From: Thermus tenuipuniceus
Lineage (GTDB): Bacteria > Deinococcota > Deinococci > Deinococcales > Thermaceae
DNA: 51,325 bases
NCBI RefSeq assembly: GCF_002964845.1
Contig: NZ_PRDA01000025.1
Location: 1-51,325 of the forward strand
Direction: 5' to 3'
Shown: piece by piece, positions 8,739-16,521 of the stretch
Numbering within the stretch: the first letter of the stretch is position 1
How the letters are laid out: each line of letters begins with the position of its first letter
The notes under the pieces: generated by a model
Told to the model about the DNA's origin: nothing
What the model saw: the letters and a program-made list of their open reading frames with translations, nothing else
Databases searched by the model: none
Program-made: the position numbers and the translations under genes

Positions 8739-9989
8739 ATGTTCCGGGATGTCCTGACGATCACCGTCGTCGCCGGCAGGGGTGGCGACGGTGCCATCTC
8801 TTTCCGCCGGGAGAAGTTTGTGCCTAAAGGGGGCCCTGACGGGGGGGATGGGGGGCGTGGGGGTAGCGTCTACCTCCGGGCCAGGGGAAGCGTGGACTCC
8901 CTCTCGGAGCTTTCCAAGCGCACCTACAAGGCGGAGGACGGGGAGCACGGCAAGGGAAGCGGACAGCACGGCCGGGCCGGGCAGGACCTTTACATAGAGG
9001 TGCCCCGGGGAACCCGGGTCTTCGATGCGGATACCGGAGAGCTTCTCGGGGATCTCACGGAGGAGGGCCAGGTCCTCCTGGTGGCCAAGGGGGGCGAGGG
9101 AGGCCGGGGAAACATGCACTTCGTCACCCCCACCCGCCAGGCGCCCCGCTTTGCCGAAGCGGGGGAGGAAGGGGAGAGGCGCCGCCTGAGGCTGGAGCTC
9201 ATGCTCATCGCCGACGTGGGACTGGTGGGCTACCCCAATGCGGGGAAGAGTAGCCTCCTCGCCGCCACCACCCGGGCCCACCCCAAGATCGCCCCCTACC
9301 CCTTCACCACGCTCTCCCCCCACCTGGGGGTGGTGGAGGTGGGGGGAGAGGGGGAGCGCTTCACCCTGGCGGATATCCCCGGGATCATCGAGGGGGCAAG
9401 CCAGGGAAAGGGCTTGGGCCTGGAGTTCTTGCGCCACATCGCCCGCACCCGGGTGTTGCTTTACGTTCTGGACGCTGCCGATGCGCCCTTAAAAACCTTC
9501 CGCACCCTGCGCAGGGAAATAGAGGCCTACGACCCCGCCCTCCTCAGGCGGCCTAGCCTCATCGCCTTGAACAAGGTGGACCTCCTCACCCCCAAGGAGG
9601 TGGGGGAGAGGGTGGCGGAGCTGGCCCAGGAGGGGCTTCCCGTCCTGCCGGTGAGCGCCCTCACGGGGGAGGGTCTGGGGGCTTTGAAGGAAGCCCTCCT
9701 CAGCCTGGTGAAGGCCACCCCGGCCCCCGAGCTTCCCAGGCCGGCTCCCAGGGCTCTCGTGGAGGCAGGGGTGGAGGTGGTGCCTTTGGAGGAGGGGGTG
9801 TACGAGGTGCGTTCCCCTGCCCTGGAGCGGTACCTGAGCCGGCTCAAGGGGGATCTCACCGAGGCGGCGGGCTACCTGCAGGAGGTCTTCCGGCGCCAGG
9901 GGGTGGAGGCGGCCCTCAAGGCCAAGGGGGTGCGGGCGGGGGATATCGTGCGGATTGGGGGGCGGGAGTTTGAGTACATTCCGGGATAA
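8739..9989 (+). CDS. obgE: Obg GTPase (ObgE/CgtA)
   Basis: Ribosome-associated GTPase acting in 50S maturation and stress signalling. The 416-residue protein shows the glycine-rich Obg domain (about 1-155), the G domain with G1 GYPNAGKSS near residue 168, G3 DIPGIIEGA near 215 and G4 NKVD near 280, and a C-terminal OCT domain (about 345-416). Start ATG with a short gap after rpmA. Gene order L21-L27-Obg is conserved widely. Confidence 0.97.
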   Translation: MFRDVLTITVVAGRGGDGAISFRREKFVPKGGPDGGDGGRGGSVYLRARGSVDSLSELSKRTYKAEDGEHGKGSGQHGRAGQDLYIEVPRGTRVFDADTGELLGDLTEEGQVLLVAKGGEGGRGNMHFVTPTRQAPRFAEAGEEGERRRLRLELMLIADVGLVGYPNAGKSSLLAATTRAHPKIAPYPFTTLSPHLGVVEVGGEGERFTLADIPGIIEGASQGKGLGLEFLRHIARTRVLLYVLDAADAPLKTFRTLRREIEAYDPALLRRPSLIALNKVDLLTPKEVGERVAELAQEGLPVLPVSALTGEGLGALKEALLSLVKATPAPELPRPAPRALVEAGVEVVPLEEGVYEVRSPALERYLSRLKGDLTEAAGYLQEVFRRQGVEAALKAKGVRAGDIVRIGGREFEYIPG

Positions 9990-10016
9990 AGGCAGCTTGA
10001 CGATGGGGGTTGAACC

Positions 10017-10577
10017 TTGCGCATAGGCCTTTTCGGCGGGAGTTTCGATCCCATCCACCTGGGGCACCTTTTGGCGGCGGCAGAGGCCCGGGCGGCCTTG
10101 GGGCTGGACCGGGTCCTCTTCGTGGTGGCGGCTCGTCCCCCCCACAAGACCCCGGTGGCGCCCCCGGAGGCCCGCTACGAGATGGTCCTCCTGGCCACGG
10201 CGGAGGAGAAGGGGTTCTTGGCCTCGAGGCTGGAGCTGGACCGGCTGGGCCCAAGCTACACCGTGGACACCCTAAGGGAGGCCCGGAGGCTTTTCCCGGA
10301 GGATGAGCTCTTCTTCATCACCGGGGCGGACGCCTACCGGGATGTCCTCACCTGGAAGGAGGGGAGGAGGCTTCCGGAGCTCGCCACCCTGGTGGCGGTG
10401 GCCCGGCCCGGCTACCCCTTGGAGGGGATGCCGGTGCCCGTGGTGCCTTTGCTGGTGCCCGAGGTGGGGATATCCAGCACGGAGATCCGGAGGCGGATCC
10501 GGGAAGGAGAGAGCATCCGCTTCTGGGTGCCCAGGTCCGTGGAGGTGTACCTTGAAAAGCACGGTCTCTACCGCTGA
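10017..10577 (+). CDS. nadD: nicotinate-nucleotide adenylyltransferase
   Basis: Adenylates nicotinate mononucleotide with ATP on the way to NAD. The 186-residue protein has the nucleotidyltransferase motif GGSFDPIHLGHL at the N-terminus and the ISSTEIRRRI signature near residue 155. The start is a TTG, the only good start before the GGSFDP motif. Its last 26 bp overlap the next gene, yqeK. Confidence 0.94.
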   Translation: MRIGLFGGSFDPIHLGHLLAAAEARAALGLDRVLFVVAARPPHKTPVAPPEARYEMVLLATAEEKGFLASRLELDRLGPSYTVDTLREARRLFPEDELFFITGADAYRDVLTWKEGRRLPELATLVAVARPGYPLEGMPVPVVPLLVPEVGISSTEIRRRIREGESIRFWVPRSVEVYLEKHGLYR

Positions 10578-11109
10578 GCTGGAGGAGAGGGTAAAGGCCT
10601 TGGTCCGGCCGGAAAGGTGGGCGCACATCCAGAGGGTGGCGGCTCTGGCCCGGGAGATCGCCATTAAAAACGGCCTGGATGGGGAGCGGGCTTACCTGGC
10701 GGGGCTTCTCCACGACGCCGCCCGGGACCTGGGGGAGGGGGAGCTCCTTAGGCTGGCCCCCCCGGAGAACGAGGTGGAAAGGGGCCATCCTCTTTCCCTC
10801 CACGGCCGGGCGGCCCGGGTTCTGGCCGAGGCCTGGGGGGTAAAGGACGAGGAGGTTTTGGAGGCGGTGGAGGGGCACGTGTACGGGGTGGACCCTAAAA
10901 ACGGCGTCGGCATGGCCCTTTACATCGCCGACGTGTCCGAGCCGGGCCGGGGGGTGAACGGGGAGATCCGGGAGCTCGGCCTTTCGGGGAGGCTCCTCGA
11001 GGCCTACCGCCAGGCGGTGCGCAACAAGGTGGAGTACCTTAAGGGCAAGGGGATTCCCGTCCACCCGAGGACCCTGGCGGTGTACCAGAGCCTGCTCCAT
11101 GCGCCCTAG
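10552..11109 (+). CDS. yqeK: YqeK-family HD hydrolase
   Basis: HD-domain phosphohydrolase; family members hydrolyse diadenosine tetraphosphate, and the gene habitually follows nadD. The 185-residue frame has the HD motif GLLHDAARDL near residue 50, an earlier H in RWAHIQRV and HVYG near 110 as further metal ligands. A TTG start at 10552 is preferred because GGAGGT sits 6 nt upstream (10540-10545), inside nadD. The 3' end overlaps the LCP gene by 11 bp. Confidence 0.88.
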   Translation: MKSTVSTAELEERVKALVRPERWAHIQRVAALAREIAIKNGLDGERAYLAGLLHDAARDLGEGELLRLAPPENEVERGHPLSLHGRAARVLAEAWGVKDEEVLEAVEGHVYGVDPKNGVGMALYIADVSEPGRGVNGEIRELGLSGRLLEAYRQAVRNKVEYLKGKGIPVHPRTLAVYQSLLHAP

Positions 11110-12196
11110 GACCTCCTTCCTCCTGTTGGCCCTGAGCCTCTTCGCCCTAGGGGTGGCCCTTTCCTGGCCCCGGGGGCAAGAGGGGGAGGCGGTGCGGCCC
11201 AAGCGGGTTGGGGCGCTTCCTGAACTGGGGCTGGTGGTGGCGGCCCGGGACATCGAGTACTGTGGCTACCACACCCCCTGCGGCCCGGGAAGCCGAACGG
11301 ACACCATCTTCTACGTGCGGCTGGCGGGGCAGGAGGTGAAGGCCTTGGCCCTGCCCCGGGATCTCTACAGCCCCCTGGTGGGGGGGAAGATCAACGCCGC
11401 CTACGCCCGGGGTGGGGCGGAGCTTTTGAAGCAGGCGGTGGCGGAGGCCACGGGGCTGGTGGTGGAAAGGCACCTCATCCTCACCCTGGAAAGCGTGGCC
11501 CGGGTGGTGGACGCCGTGGAGGGGGTGGAGGTCTACCTGGAGCGCCCCATGCGCTACACCGACCGGGCGGCGAGGCTTTTCATCGACTTCCCCGCGGGAA
11601 GGCTTCACCTAAACGGGGAGGAAGCGGTGCGGTACATGCGCTTCCGCCACGACGCCCTGGGGGATTACGCCCGGTTGGACCGCATCAAGGGAGTGGTTTC
11701 CCAGGTGCTCAAGAAGGCCCAGAACCCCCGCACCTGGCCGGCCTTGGCCCTGGCCCTAAGGGAGGCCTGGCGGGAGCTGGACACCGATCTTTCCCTGGAG
11801 GAGGTTTTGGCCTATCTGCCCGGGGTCCAGGGCCTAAGGCTTTCCGTGGCCACCCTGCCCACCCGGGAGGGGAGGGGGACCTTCCTCTTGGTGGACGAGG
11901 AAGCCCGGGCCCAGGTCCTGGCCCCCTTCCTGGGTATGGCCCCGCCTTCCTCCCCGCCCCAGGTTCCCGTGCGCCTGAGGGGGGAAAGGAGCCTGGTCCT
12001 TTGGGGCCAAGCCCTTCTTGCCCGGGAGGGAATCGAGGCCCAGGTGGAGGAGGCGGAGGTGGCGCAGAGCGCGGTCTACACCAAGGACCTCGAGGCCGGA
12101 AGCTACTTCGCTGAACTTTTCCACCTGCCCCTTCTTGCGCCCCACGGGCCGGTTCCCGGGGTGGTGGTGGAGCTCGGGCGGGACCTGGTACAATAG
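11099..12196 (+). CDS. LytR-CpsA-Psr (LCP) family protein
   Basis: Membrane-anchored enzyme of the family that transfers glycopolymers from undecaprenyl phosphate to the cell wall. The 365-residue protein has an N-terminal membrane segment (about 4-22) and an LCP domain (about 60-210) with LALPRDLYSP, the arginine-rich MRFRHDALGDYARLDRIKGVV signature seen in part near residues 180-195, and a 150-residue tail typical of wall-associated members. The exact polymer is unknown. It lies between yqeK and rsfS. Confidence 0.87.
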   Translation: MRPRTSFLLLALSLFALGVALSWPRGQEGEAVRPKRVGALPELGLVVAARDIEYCGYHTPCGPGSRTDTIFYVRLAGQEVKALALPRDLYSPLVGGKINAAYARGGAELLKQAVAEATGLVVERHLILTLESVARVVDAVEGVEVYLERPMRYTDRAARLFIDFPAGRLHLNGEEAVRYMRFRHDALGDYARLDRIKGVVSQVLKKAQNPRTWPALALALREAWRELDTDLSLEEVLAYLPGVQGLRLSVATLPTREGRGTFLLVDEEARAQVLAPFLGMAPPSSPPQVPVRLRGERSLVLWGQALLAREGIEAQVEEAEVAQSAVYTKDLEAGSYFAELFHLPLLAPHGPVPGVVVELGRDLVQ

Positions 12197-12202
12197 GGCC
12201 AG
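12189..12202 (+). promoter_or_regulatory. possible internal promoter for rsfS
   Basis: TACAAT (12189-12194) lies 8 nt before the rsfS ATG, and its last T is the first base of the LCP gene's TAG stop. A start here would give an almost leaderless rsfS mRNA. The -35 region is weak. Confidence 0.4.
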
Positions 12203-12544
12203 ATGGTAAAGACCCTCGAGGCAGTGGAGCTGGTAGCGAGGATCAAGGATCTCCTTTGGGAAAAGAAAGCGGAAAAGGTGGTGGCCCTGGACCTCCGGGC
12301 GGTGTCCGAGAGCCTGGACTACTTCGTCTTGGCCAGCGCCACCAGCACCCCCCACCTCCAGGCCCTGGAGCGCCACGTGCAGGAGAAGCTGGAGGAGGAG
12401 GGGCTTCGCCCCCGGCCCACGGAGGGGCAGAGCCCCCGCTGGGTGGTCCTGGACTACGGGGAGGTGGTGGTCCACCTCATGACCCCCGAGGCCCGGGAGT
12501 ACTACGACCTGGAGGGGTTCTGGGCGGACGCCGAGAGGATATGA
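12203..12544 (+). CDS. rsfS: ribosomal silencing factor RsfS
   Basis: Binds L14 on free 50S subunits and blocks joining with 30S in stationary phase. The 113-residue protein has the family motifs SLDYFVLASATSTPHLQA (residues about 36-53), SPRWVVLDYGEVVVHLM near 84 and the ending EYYDLEGFWADAE. Last gene of the rplU operon; the dispersed repeat element begins 17 nt after its stop. Confidence 0.95.
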   Translation: MVKTLEAVELVARIKDLLWEKKAEKVVALDLRAVSESLDYFVLASATSTPHLQALERHVQEKLEEEGLRPRPTEGQSPRWVVLDYGEVVVHLMTPEAREYYDLEGFWADAERI

Positions 12545-12561
12545 GGGCCCAGGCCCTGCAC

Positions 12562-12667
12562 CTAAGTGCTCACGCAGGAAGGTTGCTTCATCGGCAAGGG
12601 TGGATACAGCGTGCCCATGGCCTTTTTGGGGTCCCCGTCGTGGCGCAAGCCACGACGGGGTACTTAG
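12562..12667 (+). repeat. dispersed terminal-inverted-repeat element, copy A
   Basis: A 106-bp element with near-palindromic ends: CTAAGT (12562-12567) and ACTTAG (12662-12667). Its right half is a stem CCCCGTCGTGGC-GCAA-GCCACGACGGGG. The same element occurs inverted at 31580-31673 and in part at 4541-4586. It has no coding capacity. Its right end contains the TAA stop of the adjacent minus-strand Uma2 remnant. It looks like a MITE- or REP-like element; whether it is mobile or transcribed is unknown. Confidence 0.8.
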
Positions 12668-13120
12668 TCCAGGGCCGAGTAGATGGCTTCTAGGTGCGGG
12701 GACATGTCCAGGCAGGGAGGGGCACCTGGCCGCCGGCGTAGCGCTTCAGGCTGAAGCCCTTCCCCCCGTGGAAGTACCCTTCGAGGCTCTTCCTTTCCGG
12801 GTCCAGGAGCAGATAGGCCTGGAGGCTTTCCAGATTCAGATGGGCCCGCATCTTCTCCCAGCGGTCCTGGGCCTCTGTGGAAGGGGAGAGGACCTCCAGG
12901 ACCAGGCAAGGGCGTTCTTCCCAAAAGGGGTTTTCCCCGGGGGAGCCGCAAACCCCCATGAGATGGGGGCAGTAGGCGGTGTCGGGGGCCGCATGGACCC
13001 GGCACCCCTTTTCCCGGGCCCGGGGGAAGCCCCGGACCAGCTCGTGGCGCACAGGGTTCGGGCCTCCTCCAGGTAGGCCTCGAGGGTCAGGAGGTGTTGG
13101 ACTTCCGCGGGCTCGGCCAT
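12664..13120 (-). pseudogene. Uma2-family (DUF820) nuclease gene with two frameshifts
   Basis: Three consecutive pieces of one Uma2-like protein are found in different frames. MAEPAEVQHLLTLEAYLEEA opens at 13120. It continues in a second frame as RHELVRGFPRAREKG through CLVLEVLSPSTEAQDRW and AYLLLDPERKSLEGYF. It ends in a third frame as PHLEAIYSALD with TAA at 12664-12666. Frameshifts fall near 13045 and near 12710. Uma2 proteins are PD-(D/E)XK-fold nucleases of uncertain role, common and often decayed in Thermus and cyanobacteria. Compare the intact paralogue at 16522-17055. Confidence 0.8.
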
Positions 13121-13126
13121 CTGCCC

Positions 13127-13408
13127 TCATTTTATCCGGGGTGGGGCTAAAGGCCCCATGATGAAGCGCTGGAAGAGGAGGTAAAACCCCAGGTAGACGA
13201 GGAGCTGGAACCAGAAGCTTTGGGCCCAGGCTAAACCCAAGGCGGCAACGGCGATGAGAAGGAAGGTGGCCGCCACCATAACCAAGGTGGTGCGGAGGAA
13301 GACCCCGGGAAAGTACTTAAGGGCTTCCCGAAAGGTCTTGGGCCGCCTTTCCTCCCATTCCTTCAGGGCTTTCTTCTTGAGCTTTTCCTCGCGCTTCTTC
13401 TTGCCCAC
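13127..13408 (-). CDS. small two-helix membrane protein, unknown function
   Basis: About 93 residues. A highly basic, probably helical N-terminus (KKKREEKLKKKALKEW) is followed by two hydrophobic segments (about residues 40-62 and 65-83). I do not recognise the family. The GTG start at 13406-13408 is chosen because a TATACT box on the minus strand ends 6 nt before it, giving a leaderless mRNA; no ribosome binding site is visible. It is divergent from panC with only 21 nt between the two start codons. Confidence 0.65.
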   Translation of the reverse strand: MGKKKREEKLKKKALKEWEERRPKTFREALKYFPGVFLRTTLVMVAATFLLIAVAALGLAWAQSFWFQLLVYLGFYLLFQRFIMGPLAPPRIK

Positions 13409-13414
13409 GGGGAA

Positions 13415-13422
13415 AGTATACT
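13415..13422. promoter_or_regulatory. palindromic shared -10 box (AGTATACT)
   Basis: AGTATACT reads the same on both strands. On plus, TATACT (13417-13422) is 7 nt before the panC GTG; on minus, TATACT (13420-13415) is 6 nt before the GTG of the small membrane protein. One 8-bp palindrome can therefore serve two leaderless transcripts in opposite directions. Each -35 region would lie inside the opposite gene. Confidence 0.65.
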
Positions 13423-13429
13423 GGGGCCC

Positions 13430-14260
13430 GTGAAGGTGGCGCACACCGTGGCCGAGCTAAGGCAGGCCCTCCCCCGGGAGGGGGTGGGGTTTGTCCCCAC
13501 CATGGGTTACCTCCACCGGGGGCACCTGGCCCTGGTGGAGAGGGCCCGGAAGGAGAACCCCTTTGTGGTGGTCTCCATCTTCGTGAACCCCCTGCAGTTT
13601 GGCCCGGGGGAGGACTACCACCGCTACCCCCGGGACCTGAAGCGGGACCAAGCCCTTTTGGAGGAGGCGGGGGTGGACCTCCTCTTCGCCCCCAGCGTGG
13701 AGGAGATGTACCCGGCGGGCTTCTCCACCCGGGTCAGCGTGGAGGGTCCCCTCACGGCCCTTTGGGAGGGGGCGGTGCGCCCCGGCCATTTCCAGGGGGT
13801 GGCCACGGTGGTGGCCAGGCTTTTCCTCCTGGTGGGGCCGGACCGGGCCTACTTCGGGGAGAAGGATTACCAGCAGCTTCTGGTGATCCGCAAGATGGTC
13901 CGGGACATGGGCTTTCCCCTGGAAGTGGTGGGGGTGCCCACGGTGCGGGAGGAGGATGGGCTTGCCCTTTCCAGCCGCAACGTGTACCTTTCCCCGGAAA
14001 GGCGCAAGGAGGCCGTGGTGCTTTACCGGGCCCTGGAGGCCATGCGGGAAGCGGCCTTAAGGGGGGAAGGCGTGGCCGAGGCCTTGGGGAGGGGGGAGGA
14101 GGTGCTTAGGGAGGTTCCCCAGTTCCAGCCTGACTACCTGGCCATCGTTCACCCCGAGACCCTCCTTCCTCTTTCCCGCTTTGTCCCCGGGGCCAGGGGG
14201 ATTGTGGCGGGCCGCTTCCCTGAGGTGCGCCTGATCGATAACCTGGAGGTGTACCCATGA
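13430..14260 (+). CDS. panC: pantothenate synthetase (pantoate-beta-alanine ligase)
   Basis: Condenses pantoate and beta-alanine with ATP to make pantothenate, the coenzyme A precursor. The 276-residue protein has PTMGYLHRGHLAL (HxGH ATP motif) near residue 24, GHFQGVATVVARLF near 125, FGEKDYQQL near 143 and LALSSRN with the KMSKS-like region near 180. GTG start, leaderless. The stop overlaps the pilT start as ATGA. Confidence 0.96.
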   Translation: MKVAHTVAELRQALPREGVGFVPTMGYLHRGHLALVERARKENPFVVVSIFVNPLQFGPGEDYHRYPRDLKRDQALLEEAGVDLLFAPSVEEMYPAGFSTRVSVEGPLTALWEGAVRPGHFQGVATVVARLFLLVGPDRAYFGEKDYQQLLVIRKMVRDMGFPLEVVGVPTVREEDGLALSSRNVYLSPERRKEAVVLYRALEAMREAALRGEGVAEALGRGEEVLREVPQFQPDYLAIVHPETLLPLSRFVPGARGIVAGRFPEVRLIDNLEVYP

Positions 14261-15366
14261 GCGAGGCTTCTCCCCAGGAGGGCAAGCAGAGCCTCTTGGA
14301 GATGTTCAAGGCCATGGTCCAGGCCCGGGCCTCGGACATCCACCTGCAGGCGGGGGCCCCGCCCGTGATCCGGGTGGACGGGAAGCTGAAGCCCTTTGGC
14401 AACCGGCCCCTGACCCCCAAGGACCTCGAGGCCATCGCCAAAGCCCTCCTCACCCCGGAGCAGTGGGAGGAGGTGGAGTACCGCAAGGAGCTGGACTTCG
14501 CTTACACCATCCCCGGGGTGGCCCGCTTCCGCTGCAACCTTCTGAGGCAGAGGGGAAGCTTCGGCTTGGTGATGCGGGTGGTTTCCGAGGTCATCCCCAG
14601 CTTCGAGGTCCTGGGCCTGCCCCGGGAGGTGATGGAGGGGCTGGCCGCCAAGGAGCGGGGGCTCATCCTGGTCACCGGGCCCACGGGTTCGGGGAAGAGC
14701 ACCACCCTGGCGGCCCTCATCGACCATATCAACCTGCACTACGCCAAGAACATCATCACCATAGAAGACCCCATAGAGTTCTTGCACAAGCACAAGAAGA
14801 GCCTGGTGGTCCAGCGGGAGGTGGGGCTGGACACGGATAGCTTCTACTCGGGCCTCAAGTACGCCATGCGCCAGGACCCGGACGTGATCCTGATCGGGGA
14901 GATGCGGGACAAGGAAACGGTGGAGGCCGCCCTCATGGCGGCCCAGACGGGGCACCTGGTGCTTTCCACCCTGCACACCCTGGACGCCGGGCGGACCATC
15001 AACCGCATCATCGAGTTTTTCCCCCTGCACGAGCACCAGCAGGTGCGCATCCTTCTGGCGGAGTCCCTTCTCGGCATCCTCTCCCAGCGCCTCCTGCCCC
15101 GGGCGGACGGGAAGGGGAGGGTTTTGGCCCTCGAGGTCCTCATCGCCACCCCCTACGTGCGGGAGCTCATCAAGGATGAGGACAAGACCCCCCAGATCAA
15201 GGAGGCCATGATGGAGGGCTCCATCCACGGGATGCACACCTTCGACCAGCATTTGGTGGAGCTCTACACCCAAGGGCTCATCTCCCTGGAGGACGCCCTT
15301 TCCGCCGCCACCAGCCCCCATGAGTTCAGGCTCCTCCTCACCAAGGCCACGGGGCAGGCGTACTAG
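14257..15366 (+). CDS. pilT: PilT-type twitching motility ATPase
   Basis: Hexameric ATPase that retracts type IV pili. The 369-residue protein shows the N-terminal PAS-like domain (about 15-110) with RASDIHLQAG, Walker A GPTGSGKSTT near residue 144, the Asp box TIEDPIEF, Walker B DVILIGEMRDKET near 212 and the histidine box GHLVLSTLHT near 235. Thermus has more than one PilT homologue; which one this is cannot be told. Its coupling to panC is probably only positional. It converges with and slightly overlaps the toxin remnant. Confidence 0.92.
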   Translation: MSEASPQEGKQSLLEMFKAMVQARASDIHLQAGAPPVIRVDGKLKPFGNRPLTPKDLEAIAKALLTPEQWEEVEYRKELDFAYTIPGVARFRCNLLRQRGSFGLVMRVVSEVIPSFEVLGLPREVMEGLAAKERGLILVTGPTGSGKSTTLAALIDHINLHYAKNIITIEDPIEFLHKHKKSLVVQREVGLDTDSFYSGLKYAMRQDPDVILIGEMRDKETVEAALMAAQTGHLVLSTLHTLDAGRTINRIIEFFPLHEHQQVRILLAESLLGILSQRLLPRADGKGRVLALEVLIATPYVRELIKDEDKTPQIKEAMMEGSIHGMHTFDQHLVELYTQGLISLEDALSAATSPHEFRLLLTKATGQAY

Positions 15367-15779
15367 GGGCCTAGGTGCTTTAGACCATAGCGTTTCCTAT
15401 TCCCTTTGTGAATGACCTGGAATCGAGCCACAAAGGGAGGAGAGGTTTTGTTTAAGAAGCGCTCAACTTGGGCTTGGGCTTTTGCAAATTCTTCAGCAAC
15501 TTGAAGAAGCCAGCCTGGCGTGCGCTGGTTGGGGTTGGGCAGGAGGATCACCCTAGCTCCATACGCTAAAAGCGTGGTCTTTTCTACCTTGTTGAAGCGG
15601 ATCCTTTCGTCCAGAGTTAGGATCACCCACCCTTGTTGGCTTACATGGGGGATCCAAACTTCATCTCGCTCTTCTTGTCGGAAGTGCTCATCGTGGGGCT
15701 CCACAGTAAGCCCGAGCTCTCGTAGTCACATGGGGAAGTTTCGGCCAAGATTCCGGTCGCAAAAATAGGTAGGTTTCAC
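15363..15779 (-). pseudogene. VapC45-like PIN-family toxin with in-frame TGA
   Basis: A 138-codon frame starts at a GTG overlapping the antitoxin stop (GTGA) and reads TYFCDRNLGRNFPM, then TGA at codon 18 (15726-15728), then LRELGLTVEPHDEHF and on without shift. The conserved pieces are DRNLG with the first catalytic aspartate, WIPHVSQQGWVILTLDERIR and a basic tail. Mycobacterial VapC45 (Rv2019) has this PIN-like fold and pairs with a DUF433 antitoxin, as here. The stop removes the first acidic residue from any product restarted downstream (for example at GTG 15702-15704), so toxicity is probably lost. A sequencing error cannot be excluded. Confidence 0.78.
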
Positions 15780-16510
15780 GCAGCCCTACCCTCGAAAACC
15801 ACAGCTTTCTTTACGTCTTCTACACTAAGGCCGTAGTCTTCGGCTAGGAACTCCGGGGTTTCACCGGAATCGTAACGAAGTGCGATGATGCGGGTTCGAA
15901 CGCCTTTCACCGTGGGCGCGCCGAAGGCTACTTCTGGGTCCAATACGATTCGGTCGCTCCGTATTTGTCCGGCTACGGGGGGATGGAAGCGAAGAGGCCT
16001 TCCCCAGACATCCCGATCTACCCTGGCCAAATAGCGTTCCAGGATTTCCTCTAGGGCTAGCTGACCAGAACGGGTTAAAGACAGCAATCCCTCAGGATCC
16101 TTAATGAAAACATCCCCTAGACCGGTTTTCAGGTCAAGCAGGAGCGGGCGGGTGACTCCTAGATGTTCCTTGGCATACTCCACCATGCGGCGGATTTTGG
16201 CCATGGAGATGCGATGTTCCTCTCTTAATGCGGCGAGGACATTGGCTTCCACCAAGTTGTGAAAGGAGAGGAGGGAGCCTCCTTGCGGGGGGACGATGGG
16301 CGGGGTAGACCATTTTTCCCCATGATGGGTAGCGTAACTTCGCCCGCGTACCCAGGTGTGCAGGGTGGCTGGGGGGATGCCTAGGTAACGGGCGGCTTCG
16401 CGCAGGGTATAGAGGGGGCGGTCCCGAGGATCCAAGCTGAGCCCTTCGCCTTCAAGGTGCGGGCTGTGCCCGTGACCCATCTCCCTCCTCTTGGATTTCC
16501 GCTTGCCCAT
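15776..16510 (-). CDS. DUF433-domain antitoxin with N-terminal HTH (VapB45-like)
   Basis: A 244-residue protein. A basic start is followed by a MerR/excisionase-like helix-turn-helix (LYTLREAARYLGIPPATLHTWVRG, about residues 33-56), a middle region, and a C-terminal DUF433 domain (about 185-240: IVLDPEVAFGAPTVKGVRT, then AEDYGLSVEDVKKAV). This layout matches antitoxins of VapBC45-type pairs, which bind both toxin and operator. Base composition is visibly lower in GC than its neighbours, suggesting acquisition. A start at 16480 with AGGAGGGAG just upstream is an alternative to the ATG at 16510, which has TAATCT 8 nt before it. Confidence 0.8.
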   Translation of the reverse strand: MGKRKSKRREMGHGHSPHLEGEGLSLDPRDRPLYTLREAARYLGIPPATLHTWVRGRSYATHHGEKWSTPPIVPPQGGSLLSFHNLVEANVLAALREEHRISMAKIRRMVEYAKEHLGVTRPLLLDLKTGLGDVFIKDPEGLLSLTRSGQLALEEILERYLARVDRDVWGRPLRFHPPVAGQIRSDRIVLDPEVAFGAPTVKGVRTRIIALRYDSGETPEFLAEDYGLSVEDVKKAVVFEGRAA

Positions 16511-16521
16511 CGGTCACCAGA

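Noticed and set aside
7659..9437. Long open frame (about 590 codons) on the minus strand across secG, tRNA-Ala, rplU, rpmA and obg
   Set aside because: It is antisense to well-known genes and a tRNA; high GC at third positions keeps stop codons rare on the opposite strand. Its translation shows no domain.
15702..15728. TGA in the toxin as a selenocysteine codon
   Set aside because: The conserved family has an ordinary residue here, no SECIS-like hairpin is evident downstream, and the protein is not a redox enzyme.
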